Shown in pieces: positions 35,898-45,319 of a stretch of DNA of 64,000 nucleotides. The translations under genes and the position numbers were made by a program. Within the stretch, counting starts at the first letter, position 1. The number at the start of each line of letters is the position of its first letter. This DNA comes from an uncultured Alphaproteobacteria bacterium (GTDB taxonomy: Bacteria; Pseudomonadota; Alphaproteobacteria; Micropepsales; Micropepsaceae): NCBI GenBank assembly GCA_902826695.1, contig CADEFU010000004.1, forward strand, positions 1-64,000, in the 5' to 3' direction. The notes under the pieces are model-generated. The model did not search any database. It was not told the origin of the DNA and saw nothing but the letters and a program-made list of their open reading frames with translations.

Positions 35898-37397
35898 ATG
35901 TGGACGCCCGGCCCTGAGATACTAACCGTCGAGGAAATGAACGAGGTTGATCGCCTCGCGGCGTCTTCCGGCGTGCCTACGCTCACGCTGATGGAGAACG
36001 CCGGCCGCAAGGTCGCGAACGAAATCGCGAAGCGCTGGTCGCCGTGCCGCACCACAGTCTTTTGCGGCCCCGGCAACAACGGCGGCGACGGCTACGTCGT
36101 CGCGCGGCATCTGCAAGCGCGAGGTTATGAGGTCGAGGTGATCGCGATCGGCGACATCAAATCGCTCAAAGGCGACGCCGCCGCGATGGCAGCCGAGTGG
36201 AAGGGCAAGTCGCGACCCTTCAACCCGAGCGAACCGATCCACGGCGGTCTGATCGTCGACGCCATCTTCGGTGCAGGATTGAACCGGGGCCTGTCTCCGG
36301 AGCTCAGCCAACTCTTCGAAGACATCCACATGGCCGACGTGCCCGTCGTCGCGATAGACGTGCCAAGCGGCGTTTGCGGCGACAAAGCAAAGTTCATTGG
36401 CGACGGCCAACCCTGGACCGCAGCGCTGACCATTACCTTCTACCGCAAGAAGCCCGCGCATGTGCTCTACCCGGGCCGACAACATTGTGGCGAAATTGTT
36501 TGCGTGGACATCGGTATTCCCGACGGAATGTTGGACGTCGGCGGCCATCGCGGTGCTTGCGTTGAGAACACTGTGCCCCCGCGCCTAGGCACGCTCGATC
36601 CCACCGCACACAAATATCACCGCGGTCACTGTATCGTCGTAAGCGGCCCCGCGAGTGCGACGGGCGCTGCACGTCTGGCCGCGCGCGGCGCGCTACGTAC
36701 CGGCGCCGGACTGGTCACGGTCGTAGGCGAAGCCTCCGCGCTACCTGTACTCAGCGCGTCGCTGACCTCGATCATGGTGCGCGAGGCCGCCACACCGGCA
36801 GCGCTCCAAGCCTTGCTCACAGACAAGCGCTTCAACACCATCGTCATCGGCCCCGGGAACGGCATCGGCCAACCAACCCGCGAGCGCGTGGCCGTGGCGT
36901 TGTCGTCTGAGGCCATGACCGTCCTGGACGCTGACGCATTGACCTCGTTCGCAGAAAGCCCGGACGCCCTAATCAAGCTCCTGACCCAGCGCTGCGTCCT
37001 GACCCCGCATGAGGGCGAGTTCGAGCGCGTCTTCCCGGGCGTCTTGGCGCAAGCGGCGAACAAGATCGATGCCGCCCGCGTTGCCGCCAAAAGGGCAGGG
37101 GCAGTCGTGTTGCTCAAGGGCCCGGACACCGTAATCGCTGACCCTTCCGGTAGGGCCGCCGTCAACACCAACGCCCCAGCCACCCTCGCAACCGCCGGTT
37201 CCGGCGATGTCTTGGCCGGAATCATCGCCGGCCTCCTTGCCCAAGGCATGTCCCCGTTCGACGCCGCCCGCCTTGGCGCTTTCCTTCACGGCACGTGCGG
37301 CAGACTGGCCGGTCCTGGATTGATCGCCGAAGACCTCGCCGACCTTCTACCCCAGGCGTTGGATGGGTCTTGGAAATCGCGCGTTTCCGCCCATTGA
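35898..37397 (+). CDS. nnr: bifunctional NAD(P)H-hydrate epimerase/dehydratase
   Basis: 499 residues. The N-terminal YjeF domain (GNNGGDGYVVARHLQARGY; DAIFGAGLNRGLSPEL) is the epimerase. The C-terminal ribokinase-like domain has GPGNGIG, DADALTSF, LTPHEGEFERVFPG and GSGDVLAGIIAGLLAQG, the dehydratase site. It repairs hydrated NADH/NADPH. In many alphaproteobacteria nnr sits directly before glnB; here it lies 4.9 kb from glnB, at the end of the five-gene operon and on the opposite strand. Confidence 0.93.
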   Translation: MWTPGPEILTVEEMNEVDRLAASSGVPTLTLMENAGRKVANEIAKRWSPCRTTVFCGPGNNGGDGYVVARHLQARGYEVEVIAIGDIKSLKGDAAAMAAEWKGKSRPFNPSEPIHGGLIVDAIFGAGLNRGLSPELSQLFEDIHMADVPVVAIDVPSGVCGDKAKFIGDGQPWTAALTITFYRKKPAHVLYPGRQHCGEIVCVDIGIPDGMLDVGGHRGACVENTVPPRLGTLDPTAHKYHRGHCIVVSGPASATGAARLAARGALRTGAGLVTVVGEASALPVLSASLTSIMVREAATPAALQALLTDKRFNTIVIGPGNGIGQPTRERVAVALSSEAMTVLDADALTSFAESPDALIKLLTQRCVLTPHEGEFERVFPGVLAQAANKIDAARVAAKRAGAVVLLKGPDTVIADPSGRAAVNTNAPATLATAGSGDVLAGIIAGLLAQGMSPFDAARLGAFLHGTCGRLAGPGLIAEDLADLLPQALDGSWKSRVSAH

Positions 37398-37421
37398 GTT
37401 TTGCCACCCCCCTGCTATAGA
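37394..37421 (+). promoter_or_regulatory. promoter candidate for tRNA-Leu
   Basis: TTGAGT, 16 bases, then TATAGA, about 80 bases before the tRNA. The -35 box overlaps the nnr stop codon. Confidence 0.5.
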
Positions 37422-37500
37422 ACCGCCCCTTCGAGACACCACCGGCACCGCCTTTACGTGCTGGCGTCGGATTTCAGGTATCGCACGCTGGCGACTAAAG

Positions 37501-37585
37501 GCGGGCGTGGCGGAACTGGTAGACGCGCTGGATTTAGGTTCCAGTGACGAAAGTCGTGGGGGTTCAAATCCCTTCGCCCGCACCA
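37501..37585 (+). tRNA. tRNA-Leu (anticodon TAG)
   Basis: 85 bases including an encoded CCA. Acceptor GCGGGCG pairs with CGCCCGC. The anticodon arm CTGGA-TTTAGGT-TCCAG gives anticodon TAG. The long variable arm typical of tRNA-Leu and the GGTTCAAATCC T-arm are present. Confidence 0.95.
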
Positions 37586-37645
37586 TCGCGCTCCTGAAAC
37601 CCGATAGCCGGCGCTTTAAGACGAATGAAACAGGACTAAACGCCC

Positions 37646-39007
37646 ATGCAGATTACCGAAACGGTGAATGACACGCTTCGCCGCGAGTTCCGCATCACCG
37701 TCGGCGCGAGCGACCTCGACGCCAAATTGCTCTCGCGCTTGGAGGGCATGAAGGATCAAGTTCAGCTCAAGGGCTTCCGTCCGGGCAAGGTGCCGGTCGC
37801 GCATCTGCGCAAGACATTCGGTAAGTCGATGATGGGCGAAATCGTTCAAGAGGCGGTCGCCGAGTACAGCCAAAAGGCCGTGGACGAACGCTCGTTGCGC
37901 CCTGCCATGTCCCCGCAAATCAAGCTCGAAAGCGAAGTCGAGCAGGTGATTGCCGGCACTCAAGATCTCATCTTCACAATGGGCATCGATCTGATGCCCG
38001 ACTTCAAACTCGCGGAACCCTCGACGATCTCGCTGATCCGCCCGCAGACCGACGTCTCCGACGACGACGTGCTGGAATCGCTGAAACGCCTCGCTTCGCA
38101 GCAGCGGACCTACGAGCCGAAGGGCGATGGCGCTGAGGCCCAAGACGGCGACCAGCTGGTGATCGATTTCGTCGGCAAGATCGACGGCATCCCGTTCGAG
38201 GGTGGTACTGCCGACAACGCCGAACTCGTGATCGGCTCCGGCTCGTTCATCCCGGGCTTCGAAGATCAGCTGAAGGGTGTGAAGGCGGGCGACGCTAAAG
38301 TCGTCGCTGTTCAGTTCCCGGCCGAGTATCCGTCCGCGAACCTGGCCGGCAAGTACGCCGACTTCGACGTGACCGTGAAGGAAGTCCGCCGCGGTATCGA
38401 AGCCGAAGTGGACGAAACGCTCGCAACCAAGCTGGGTCTCGACAGCCTCGACAAGCTGCGCGACGCCGCCCGCATGCAGCTCGCAAACCAGTTCACCCAA
38501 GCCAGCCGTGCTCACTTGAAGCGTGCGCTGCTCGACGCGCTGGATTCGGCGCACAGCTTTGACTTGCCGTCAGGCATGGTCGAGGCGGAGTTCCGTCAAA
38601 TCTGGGCGCAGGTTGAGAAGGACGTCAAATCCGGCGAGCTTGCCGAGGAAGACAAGACCAAGTCCGAAGACGAGCTGAAGGCCGAATTTCGCTCGATTGC
38701 GGAGCGTCGCGTCCGTTTGGGCCTCGTGCTGTCCGAGTTCGGCCGCGTGAATAATGTTCAAATCACCCAGGAAGAGCTGAATCGCGCCGTCGTGATGCAA
38801 GCTCGCCAGTACCCGGGCCAGGAGCAGCGGATCATCGAGATCTACCGCAACAACCCGGACGCGCTGGCCCAGCTGCGCGCGCCGATTTTTGAGGACAAGG
38901 TCGTCGACTTCCTTTGCGGTCAGGTAAAGATCACGGACAAGCAAGTGAGTCGGGAAGACCTGTTCAAGGATCCCGACGACCTGGCAAAGATATTGAAGGC
39001 GAGCTAG
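37646..39007 (+). CDS. tig: trigger factor
   Basis: 453 residues. It has an N-terminal ribosome-binding domain (QLKGFRPGKVPVAHLRKTFG), a central FKBP-like prolyl isomerase domain (about 150-240; DQLVIDFVGKIDGIPFEGG) and an alpha-helical C-terminal chaperone domain. It binds nascent chains at the ribosome exit. It heads the conserved tig-clpP-clpX-lon block. ACAGGA lies before the ATG. Confidence 0.96.
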   Translation: MQITETVNDTLRREFRITVGASDLDAKLLSRLEGMKDQVQLKGFRPGKVPVAHLRKTFGKSMMGEIVQEAVAEYSQKAVDERSLRPAMSPQIKLESEVEQVIAGTQDLIFTMGIDLMPDFKLAEPSTISLIRPQTDVSDDDVLESLKRLASQQRTYEPKGDGAEAQDGDQLVIDFVGKIDGIPFEGGTADNAELVIGSGSFIPGFEDQLKGVKAGDAKVVAVQFPAEYPSANLAGKYADFDVTVKEVRRGIEAEVDETLATKLGLDSLDKLRDAARMQLANQFTQASRAHLKRALLDALDSAHSFDLPSGMVEAEFRQIWAQVEKDVKSGELAEEDKTKSEDELKAEFRSIAERRVRLGLVLSEFGRVNNVQITQEELNRAVVMQARQYPGQEQRIIEIYRNNPDALAQLRAPIFEDKVVDFLCGQVKITDKQVSREDLFKDPDDLAKILKAS

Positions 39008-39017
39008 CTACTGGAAA

Positions 39018-39075
39018 CGTAGGTCGGCGGATTCGGCGAAGAGCGGGCGGAACGCCCGCGCTCCCAGGGCTAGGG
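39018..39075. repeat. palindromic intergenic repeat (hairpin)
   Basis: GAGCGGGCG-GAA-CGCCCGCGCTC forms a stem with one bulged base at 39041-39063, followed by CCCAGGGCTAGGGCC. Its minus-strand translation would contain SAGVPPA, which I recall as a hallmark of a GC-rich palindrome scattered through many genomes. It could also attenuate transcription after tig. Confidence 0.5.
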
Positions 39076-39101
39076 CCTGTTAGTAGAGTTAGGAGATCAC
39101 G

Positions 39102-39740
39102 ATGAAAGACGTCCGCGAAACCTACGCCAACTACTACATGCCCTTCGTGATCGAACAGACGTCGCGCGGCGAGCGGTCGTACGACATCTATTCGAGGCTC
39201 CTGAAGGAGCGCATCGTCTTCGTTTCGGGCCCGATCGAAGACACAATCGCGACCCTCGTGACGGCGCAGCTTCTCTTCCTTGAGGCGGAAAACCCGAAGA
39301 AGGAAGTCTCGATGTACATCAACTCGCCGGGCGGGTTGGTGACGGCGGGCCTCGCGATCTACGACACCATGCAATACATCCGCCCACCGGTTGCAACGCT
39401 CTGCATCGGCCAGGCTGCTTCTGCTGCATCTTTGCTGCTGTGCGCAGGGGAAAAGGGTCAGCGGTTTGCCCTGCCGAATTCGCGAGTGATGTTGCACCAG
39501 CCGTCGGGCGGGGCACAGGGACAGGCCACCGACATCGCCCGTCACGCGAAAGAAATCGTGAAACTAAAGAGACGTTTGAACGAGATCTACGCGAAGCATA
39601 CCGGCCAAGCCGTTGAAGCGATTGAAAAGGCTCTCGACCGCGACTACTTCCTCACAGCCGACGAGGCCAAGACCTTCGGCCTGATCGACCAGGTGTTCAC
39701 CAAACGCCCGGCCGGAATGGACATCGGCAAAACCGACTGA
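39102..39740 (+). CDS. clpP: ATP-dependent Clp protease, proteolytic subunit
   Basis: 212 residues with the full Ser-His-Asp triad: S107 ([11 protein letters not shown]), H132 ([14 protein letters not shown]) and D181 ([11 protein letters not shown]). It forms the barrel protease that works with ClpX, encoded next. AGGAG precedes the ATG. Compared with the common GQAASMGAFLL motif the Met-Gly-Ala-Phe is replaced by Ala-Ala-Ser-Leu, which leaves the nucleophile intact. Confidence 0.96.
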   Translation: MKDVRETYANYYMPFVIEQTSRGERSYDIYSRLLKERIVFVSGPIEDTIATLVTAQLLFLEAENPKKEVSMYINSPGGLVTAGLAIYDTMQYIRPPVATLCIGQAASAASLLLCAGEKGQRFALPNSRVMLHQPSGGAQGQATDIARHAKEIVKLKRRLNEIYAKHTGQAVEAIEKALDRDYFLTADEAKTFGLIDQVFTKRPAGMDIGKTD

Positions 39741-39930
39741 TTCCCGGGCAGATTGCGCGTTTTCAGGGTTACACCTGCGATTAATGAAATCTTGATCCGT
39801 GGCGGCCTAGCATGCTCGAATTGGCGTCGAAGGGCAGCGCGTAGGGGATTCGGCACGCGTTTGGCTCTGTCGGTAGTACGCCCGCGAGCTGGCCAAAACG
39901 GCACAGTCCCTGGGCTCTGGAGGGAAGAGG

Positions 39931-41196
<1,266 letters not shown>

Positions 41197-41242
41197 GGGT
41201 ACGGGCTTCAAACCCTATCCTGCTGCGCATTCTTACAGGCCC

Positions 41243-41271
41243 CTTGAAGGGAGGAGTTCTCGCCTCCACTT
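41243..41271 (+). promoter_or_regulatory. possible heat-shock-type promoter before lon
   Basis: CTTGAA, 17 bases, then CCACTT, in the clpX-lon gap. The -35 element fits RpoH promoters (CTTGAA) but the -10 match is weak. Support is mainly that lon is usually heat-inducible. Confidence 0.25.
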
Positions 41272-41361
41272 CATTCCGTCGTTTAGGATTATTGCGTTCG
41301 CCGACTCGTGCTCATTTGGGCCGCGCCGGCACCGCCGGAACTAATGAAAGGCAGGTAGAGC

Positions 41362-43785
41362 ATGTCAGGATCAAAAGACGAAACCGCCACGAAACCGGTC
41401 GGCGTTTTCCCGGTCTTGCCGCTCCGTGACATCGTCGTATTCCCGCACAAGATCGTGCCGCTCTTCGTCGGCCGCGAAAAATCCGTGCGCGCACTGGAGG
41501 ACGTGGGCCTTGAGGAGAAGCAGATTCTCCTCGTAACTCAAAAGAACCCGGCCCAGGACGAGCCCGGCGAAGACGACATCTACACCGTCGGCACGCTGGC
41601 GTCAGTCGTGCAGCTGTTGAAGTTGCCCGACCAAACGGTGCGCGTGCTCGTCGAAGGCAAGCAGCGCGCCCGCATTCGCCGGTTTCTTCCAAACGCGAAC
41701 TTCTTTCAGGTCGAAGCCGAACTGCTGCCCGATGATTTGGCAGACCCGCGTGAGGTCGAAGGTCTCGCGCGTTCCGCTGCCTCGCAGTTCGAGGCCTACC
41801 TCAAACTGAACCGCAAGATCCCGCCGGAATCGCAGTCGGAAGTCTCCCAGATCACCGACCCGTCGAAACTGGCCGACGTGATCGCCTCGCACATCACGGT
41901 CAAGATCGCCGATAAGCAGGCGCTCCTTGAGACGCTGCCTGTGGGCGAGCGCTTGGAGAAGGTCTTTGGCTTCATGGAAGGCGAAATGTCCGTCCTCCAG
42001 GTCGAGCGCAAGATCCGCACGCGCGTGAAGCGTCAAATGGAGAAGACGCAGCGCGAGTACTATTTGAACGAACAGCTGAAGGCGATTCAAAAGGAGCTGG
42101 GCGAGGGCGAAGAACAGCGCGACGAACTCGGCGAACTCGAAGATCGTATCAAGAAAACGAAGCTGTCGAAGGAAGCCAACGACAAGGCGATGGCCGAGCT
42201 GCGCAAGCTCCGGCAAATGTCACCGATGTCGGCGGAAGCGACCGTCGTTCGCAACTACCTGGACTGGATTCTCTCGCTCCCCTGGGGCAAGAAGAGCAAG
42301 GTCAAGCGCGACATCGACGAGGCCGAAAAAGTCCTCGACGACGATCACTATGGTCTGGAGAAGGTCAAGGAGCGCATCCTTGAATACCTCGCCGTGCAAC
42401 AACGCGCGGGTAAGCTTCGCGGCCCGATCCTTTGCCTCGTCGGCCCGCCCGGCGTCGGCAAGACCTCGCTCGGCAAGTCGATCGCAAAAGCAACCGGCCG
42501 CGAGTTCGTTCGCATGTCGCTTGGCGGCGTGCGCGATGAGGCGGAAATCCGTGGCCACCGCCGCACCTATATCGGCTCGATGCCCGGCAAGGTCATCCAG
42601 GGCATGAAGAAGGCGAAGTCCGCCAACCCGCTCTTCTTGCTCGACGAGATCGACAAGCTTGGGGCCGATTGGCGCGGCGACCCGTCGTCGGCGCTGCTTG
42701 AGGTCTTGGATCCCGAGCAGAACGCGACCTTCCAGGATCACTATCTGGAAGTGGACTTCGACCTCTCGGATGTCATGTTCATCACGACGTCGAACAGCCT
42801 GCGCATGCCGCAGCCGCTGATGGACCGCATGGAGATCATCCGCATCCCCGGTTACACCGAGGATGAGAAGGTCGAAATCGCCAAACGCCACCTGATCACC
42901 AAGCAGATCGAAGCGCACGCATTGAAAGAGGGCGAGTGGTCGATCACCGATGCAGGTCTGCGTGACCTCGTTCGCTACTACACCCGCGAAGCGGGCGTGC
43001 GTAGCCTTGAGCGCGAACTCGCGGGCCTCGCCCGCAAGGCCGTGCGCGAGATCGTCTCGAAGAAAGCGAAGTCGGTCCAAGTCACGCCCAAAAACCTTGA
43101 GAAGTATGCGGGCGTCCGCAAGTTCCGTTACGGCGATATCGATGTCGAAGATCAAGTCGGTGTCGTCACGGGCCTCGCCTGGACCGAAGTCGGCGGCGAA
43201 ACGCTCACGATCGAAGCTGTCATGCTGCCGGGCAAGGGTCGCATGCAGGCGACCGGCAAGCTCGGCGATGTGATGAAGGAATCCATCGACGCCGCGCGCT
43301 CGTTCGTCCGATCGCGCGCGGCCTCCATCGGCGTCACGCCGCCGACCTTTGACAAGCGTGATATCCACGTCCACGTGCCGGAGGGTGCAACCCCGAAAGA
43401 CGGCCCGTCAGCGGGTGTCGCAATGACGACGGCCATCGTGTCAGTGCTGACAGGTATCGCGGTAAAGCATGACGTCGCCATGACGGGCGAGGTCACATTG
43501 CGCGGCCGGGTACTCCCGATCGGCGGACTCAAGGAAAAGCTCCTGGCGGCGCTGCGCGCCGGCATCAAGACTGTGCTGATCCCGGCAGAGAACGAGAAGG
43601 ACTTGGCCGAGATTCCCGACAACGTTCTCAAGGGCTTGAAAATCATCCCGGTGGCGAACGTGGAAGAGGTGCTCTCGAATGCCCTCGTCCGCATGCCGAC
43701 GCCAATAAAGTGGGAAGAGCCGCCCGATGAGTCTCCGCGCCGGGGCAAGGACGGTGACGATCACGAAGGTGTGGTTGCCCACTAG
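41362..43785 (+). CDS. lon: Lon protease
   Basis: 807 residues. It has an N-terminal LAN domain ([20 protein letters not shown]), coiled-coil middle, AAA+ domain with [15 protein letters not shown] and [10 protein letters not shown], and the protease domain with the Ser-Lys dyad S683 ([10 protein letters not shown]) and K726 ([11 protein letters not shown]). It degrades misfolded and regulatory proteins and, in Caulobacter, the replication initiator DnaA and methylase CcrM. It is followed by a strong terminator. Confidence 0.97.
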   Translation: MSGSKDETATKPVGVFPVLPLRDIVVFPHKIVPLFVGREKSVRALEDVGLEEKQILLVTQKNPAQDEPGEDDIYTVGTLASVVQLLKLPDQTVRVLVEGKQRARIRRFLPNANFFQVEAELLPDDLADPREVEGLARSAASQFEAYLKLNRKIPPESQSEVSQITDPSKLADVIASHITVKIADKQALLETLPVGERLEKVFGFMEGEMSVLQVERKIRTRVKRQMEKTQREYYLNEQLKAIQKELGEGEEQRDELGELEDRIKKTKLSKEANDKAMAELRKLRQMSPMSAEATVVRNYLDWILSLPWGKKSKVKRDIDEAEKVLDDDHYGLEKVKERILEYLAVQQRAGKLRGPILCLVGPPGVGKTSLGKSIAKATGREFVRMSLGGVRDEAEIRGHRRTYIGSMPGKVIQGMKKAKSANPLFLLDEIDKLGADWRGDPSSALLEVLDPEQNATFQDHYLEVDFDLSDVMFITTSNSLRMPQPLMDRMEIIRIPGYTEDEKVEIAKRHLITKQIEAHALKEGEWSITDAGLRDLVRYYTREAGVRSLERELAGLARKAVREIVSKKAKSVQVTPKNLEKYAGVRKFRYGDIDVEDQVGVVTGLAWTEVGGETLTIEAVMLPGKGRMQATGKLGDVMKESIDAARSFVRSRAASIGVTPPTFDKRDIHVHVPEGATPKDGPSAGVAMTTAIVSVLTGIAVKHDVAMTGEVTLRGRVLPIGGLKEKLLAALRAGIKTVLIPAENEKDLAEIPDNVLKGLKIIPVANVEEVLSNALVRMPTPIKWEEPPDESPRRGKDGDDHEGVVAH

Positions 43786-43821
43786 GCAGGCCCAAAAATA
43801 GAGCAAACGGCAGAAAACCAA

Positions 43822-43855
43822 GGCCGTCGGGGTTAAGCCCGGCGGCCTTTTTATT
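43822..43855 (+). terminator. rho-independent terminator after lon
   Basis: GGCCGTCGGGG-TTA-AGCCCGGCGGCC stem followed by TTTTTATT. Confidence 0.85.
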
Positions 43856-43896
43856 GTTATCCAGCGGCATATTGCCCGGATTTCTGCGGATTCGCT

Positions 43897-43924
43897 TTGA
43901 CAGACCCCTCGAAACCCCTAAATT
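43897..43924 (+). promoter_or_regulatory. promoter candidate for hupB
   Basis: TTGACA, 16 bases, then TAAATT, about 55 bases before the HU start. The -35 box is a perfect housekeeping-type match. Confidence 0.5.
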
Positions 43925-43978
43925 CCGCCGCCAAGTTCCAGGGCAAATCCGCCCTTTTTTGAAAACCCGCGAGGACTC

Positions 43979-44251
43979 ATGAACAAGAACGATCTGGTCG
44001 CGGCCGTCGCTGAAAAGACGAACGTGCCAAAGGCTGAGGCTGAGAAGATCATCGACACTGCGCTCGAGGTCATCACGAACACGCTGAAGGGCGGCGACGA
44101 AGTCCGCCTCGTCGGCTTCGGGACCTTCGTGGTCACGACCCGCAAGGCGGGCACGGGCCGCAACCCGCGCACGGGCGAAGAAATCAAGATTCCTTCGTCC
44201 AAGCAGCCGAAATTCCGCGCCGGCAAGCAACTCAAAGATGCCGTGAACTAA
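43979..44251 (+). CDS. hupB: DNA-binding protein HU
   Basis: 90 residues, the standard HU length. MNKNDLVAAVAEKTNVPKAE begins the helical dimer part; GFGTFVVTTRKAGTGRNPRT and EIKIP form the DNA-binding arm with the conserved Arg-Asn-Pro tip. It is a nucleoid protein that bends DNA. It follows lon, as in many proteobacteria, and has its own promoter and terminator. Confidence 0.96.
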   Translation: MNKNDLVAAVAEKTNVPKAEAEKIIDTALEVITNTLKGGDEVRLVGFGTFVVTTRKAGTGRNPRTGEEIKIPSSKQPKFRAGKQLKDAVN

Positions 44252-44278
44252 GTTTTCGGCCAATCGGCGGAAAACCGA

Positions 44279-44313
44279 GGGCGCGACCGCAAGGCTCGCG
44301 CCCTTCTAATTTT
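44279..44313 (+). terminator. rho-independent terminator after hupB
   Basis: GGGCGCGA-CCGCAAGGC-TCGCGCCC stem followed by TTCTAATTTT. Its end abuts the tRNA-Val promoter. Confidence 0.8.
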
Positions 44314-44340
44314 GCGGGGCTGCAAACGCTCTGCTATTTC
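44312..44340 (+). promoter_or_regulatory. promoter candidate for tRNA-Val
   Basis: TTGCGG, 17 bases, then TATTTC, ending ten bases before the mature tRNA; transcription would start almost at the tRNA 5' end. Confidence 0.45.
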
Positions 44341-44350
44341 CAGGAAATCA

Positions 44351-44426
44351 GGGCGATTAGCTCAGTTGGTAGAGCGCATCGTTTACACCGATGATGTCGG
44401 CGGTTCGAGCCCGTCATCGCCCACCA
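44351..44426 (+). tRNA. tRNA-Val (anticodon TAC)
   Basis: 76 bases with encoded CCA. Acceptor GGGCGAT pairs with ATCGCCC; D-arm GCTCAGTTGGTAGAGC; anticodon loop TTTACAC gives TAC; T-arm GGTTCGAGCCC. Confidence 0.96.
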
Positions 44427-44521
44427 CCCTTCGCCTTCGGCTTCGGGTGGCTTACGCCACTTGGCGTAAGACGCGCGAAGGCGGCTAGGCGAAGGCGTGC
44501 CCTCCGAAGCCTTGGCGGAGG
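44424..44521 (+). repeat. tRNA-adjacent two-hairpin element (copy after tRNA-Val)
   Basis: Stem 1 is CCACCC (44424-44429, using the tRNA CCA) with GGGTGG (44445-44450). Stem 2 is CCTCCG (44501-44506) with CGGAGG (44516-44521) around loop AAGCCTTGG. A homologous element follows tRNA-Asp at 51249-51332, where stem 2 carries compensating changes. There is no U-run. Confidence 0.75.
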
Positions 44522-44556
44522 AGGGTGACGCCACCTGCTGCTTTGGGGAGTTTGAT

Positions 44557-45096
44557 ATGAACCTGCGCGTCATTACCGCCACCATCGCAAGCCTAGCGCT
44601 TGTGGTCTCAACGAAAACCCAAGCTGCGGTGACATCCCAATCCACGTCTGGCTTCGCCGTCGCCTACGAAGCCGACGTGACCGTTACCCCCCAAGGCGCC
44701 TACGACGCCTTCGTCCAAGCGGGCTCCTGGTGGAACGCCGCCGCGCACTCGTACTCCGGCGATGGCAAGAACATTTCGATCGACGTCAAACCCGGCGGTT
44801 GCTGGTGCGAGACGCTGAAGGATGGCGGCTTCGTCCGCCACATGACCGTCGAGCAGGCAGCTCCCGGCTCGCGCCTCGTGTTCAGTGGCGGCCTTGGCCC
44901 ACTGGCGTACATGGGCGCCACAGGCCACATGGTCGTGACGATCAAACCCAAAGGCACCGGCGCGCACGTCAAACTGACATACGCAGTGGTTGGGCATGAC
45001 CCGAAGAAATACAAAGACCTGCCCAAAGCCGTCGACGGCGTTCTGGACGAAGCCTTCAAGCGCTACACAAGTTTCGCCTCTACCGGCAAGCCCTGA
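44557..45096 (+). CDS. secreted SRPBCC-family protein
   Basis: 179 residues from ATG 44557, with GGGGAG upstream. A signal peptide covers residues 1-23 (ending TKTQA). The mature part has the START/SRPBCC-like layout of a ligand-binding helix-grip fold (FAVAYEADVTVTPQGAYDAF, GGCWCETLKDGGFVRHMTVE, GHMVVTIKPKGTGAHVKLTY, then a long C-terminal helix). It probably binds a hydrophobic small molecule in the periplasm. No partner is evident; it follows the tRNA-Val element and precedes the penicillin-acylase gene by 223 bases. Confidence 0.75.
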   Translation: MNLRVITATIASLALVVSTKTQAAVTSQSTSGFAVAYEADVTVTPQGAYDAFVQAGSWWNAAAHSYSGDGKNISIDVKPGGCWCETLKDGGFVRHMTVEQAAPGSRLVFSGGLGPLAYMGATGHMVVTIKPKGTGAHVKLTYAVVGHDPKKYKDLPKAVDGVLDEAFKRYTSFASTGKP

Positions 45097-45319
45097 CCTC
45101 TGCTCACGGCCAGCGGCGGAAGCTGCGGCAAACACTTGGTCATGTTGTTGAAGATCCGTCGCGCCCGCTCGACCTGAAGCGGGCTGACTGCTGCAGCTTG
45201 GTATAGCGAGTGGGTGGCAGCCAGCGAATCTCCAAGTTGGCGACGTAGATTCGACGGACATCCGGCGTAGGCGCACTCACGTATAACTACCGCAACATGA
45301 ATCACACCAAGGCTCCACG

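Noticed and set aside
45063..45305. 80-codon minus-strand frame in the gap before the penicillin-acylase gene
   Set aside because: Its composition is plausible, but it occupies the acylase leader, overlaps the SRPBCC gene end and has no recognisable family or ribosome-binding site.
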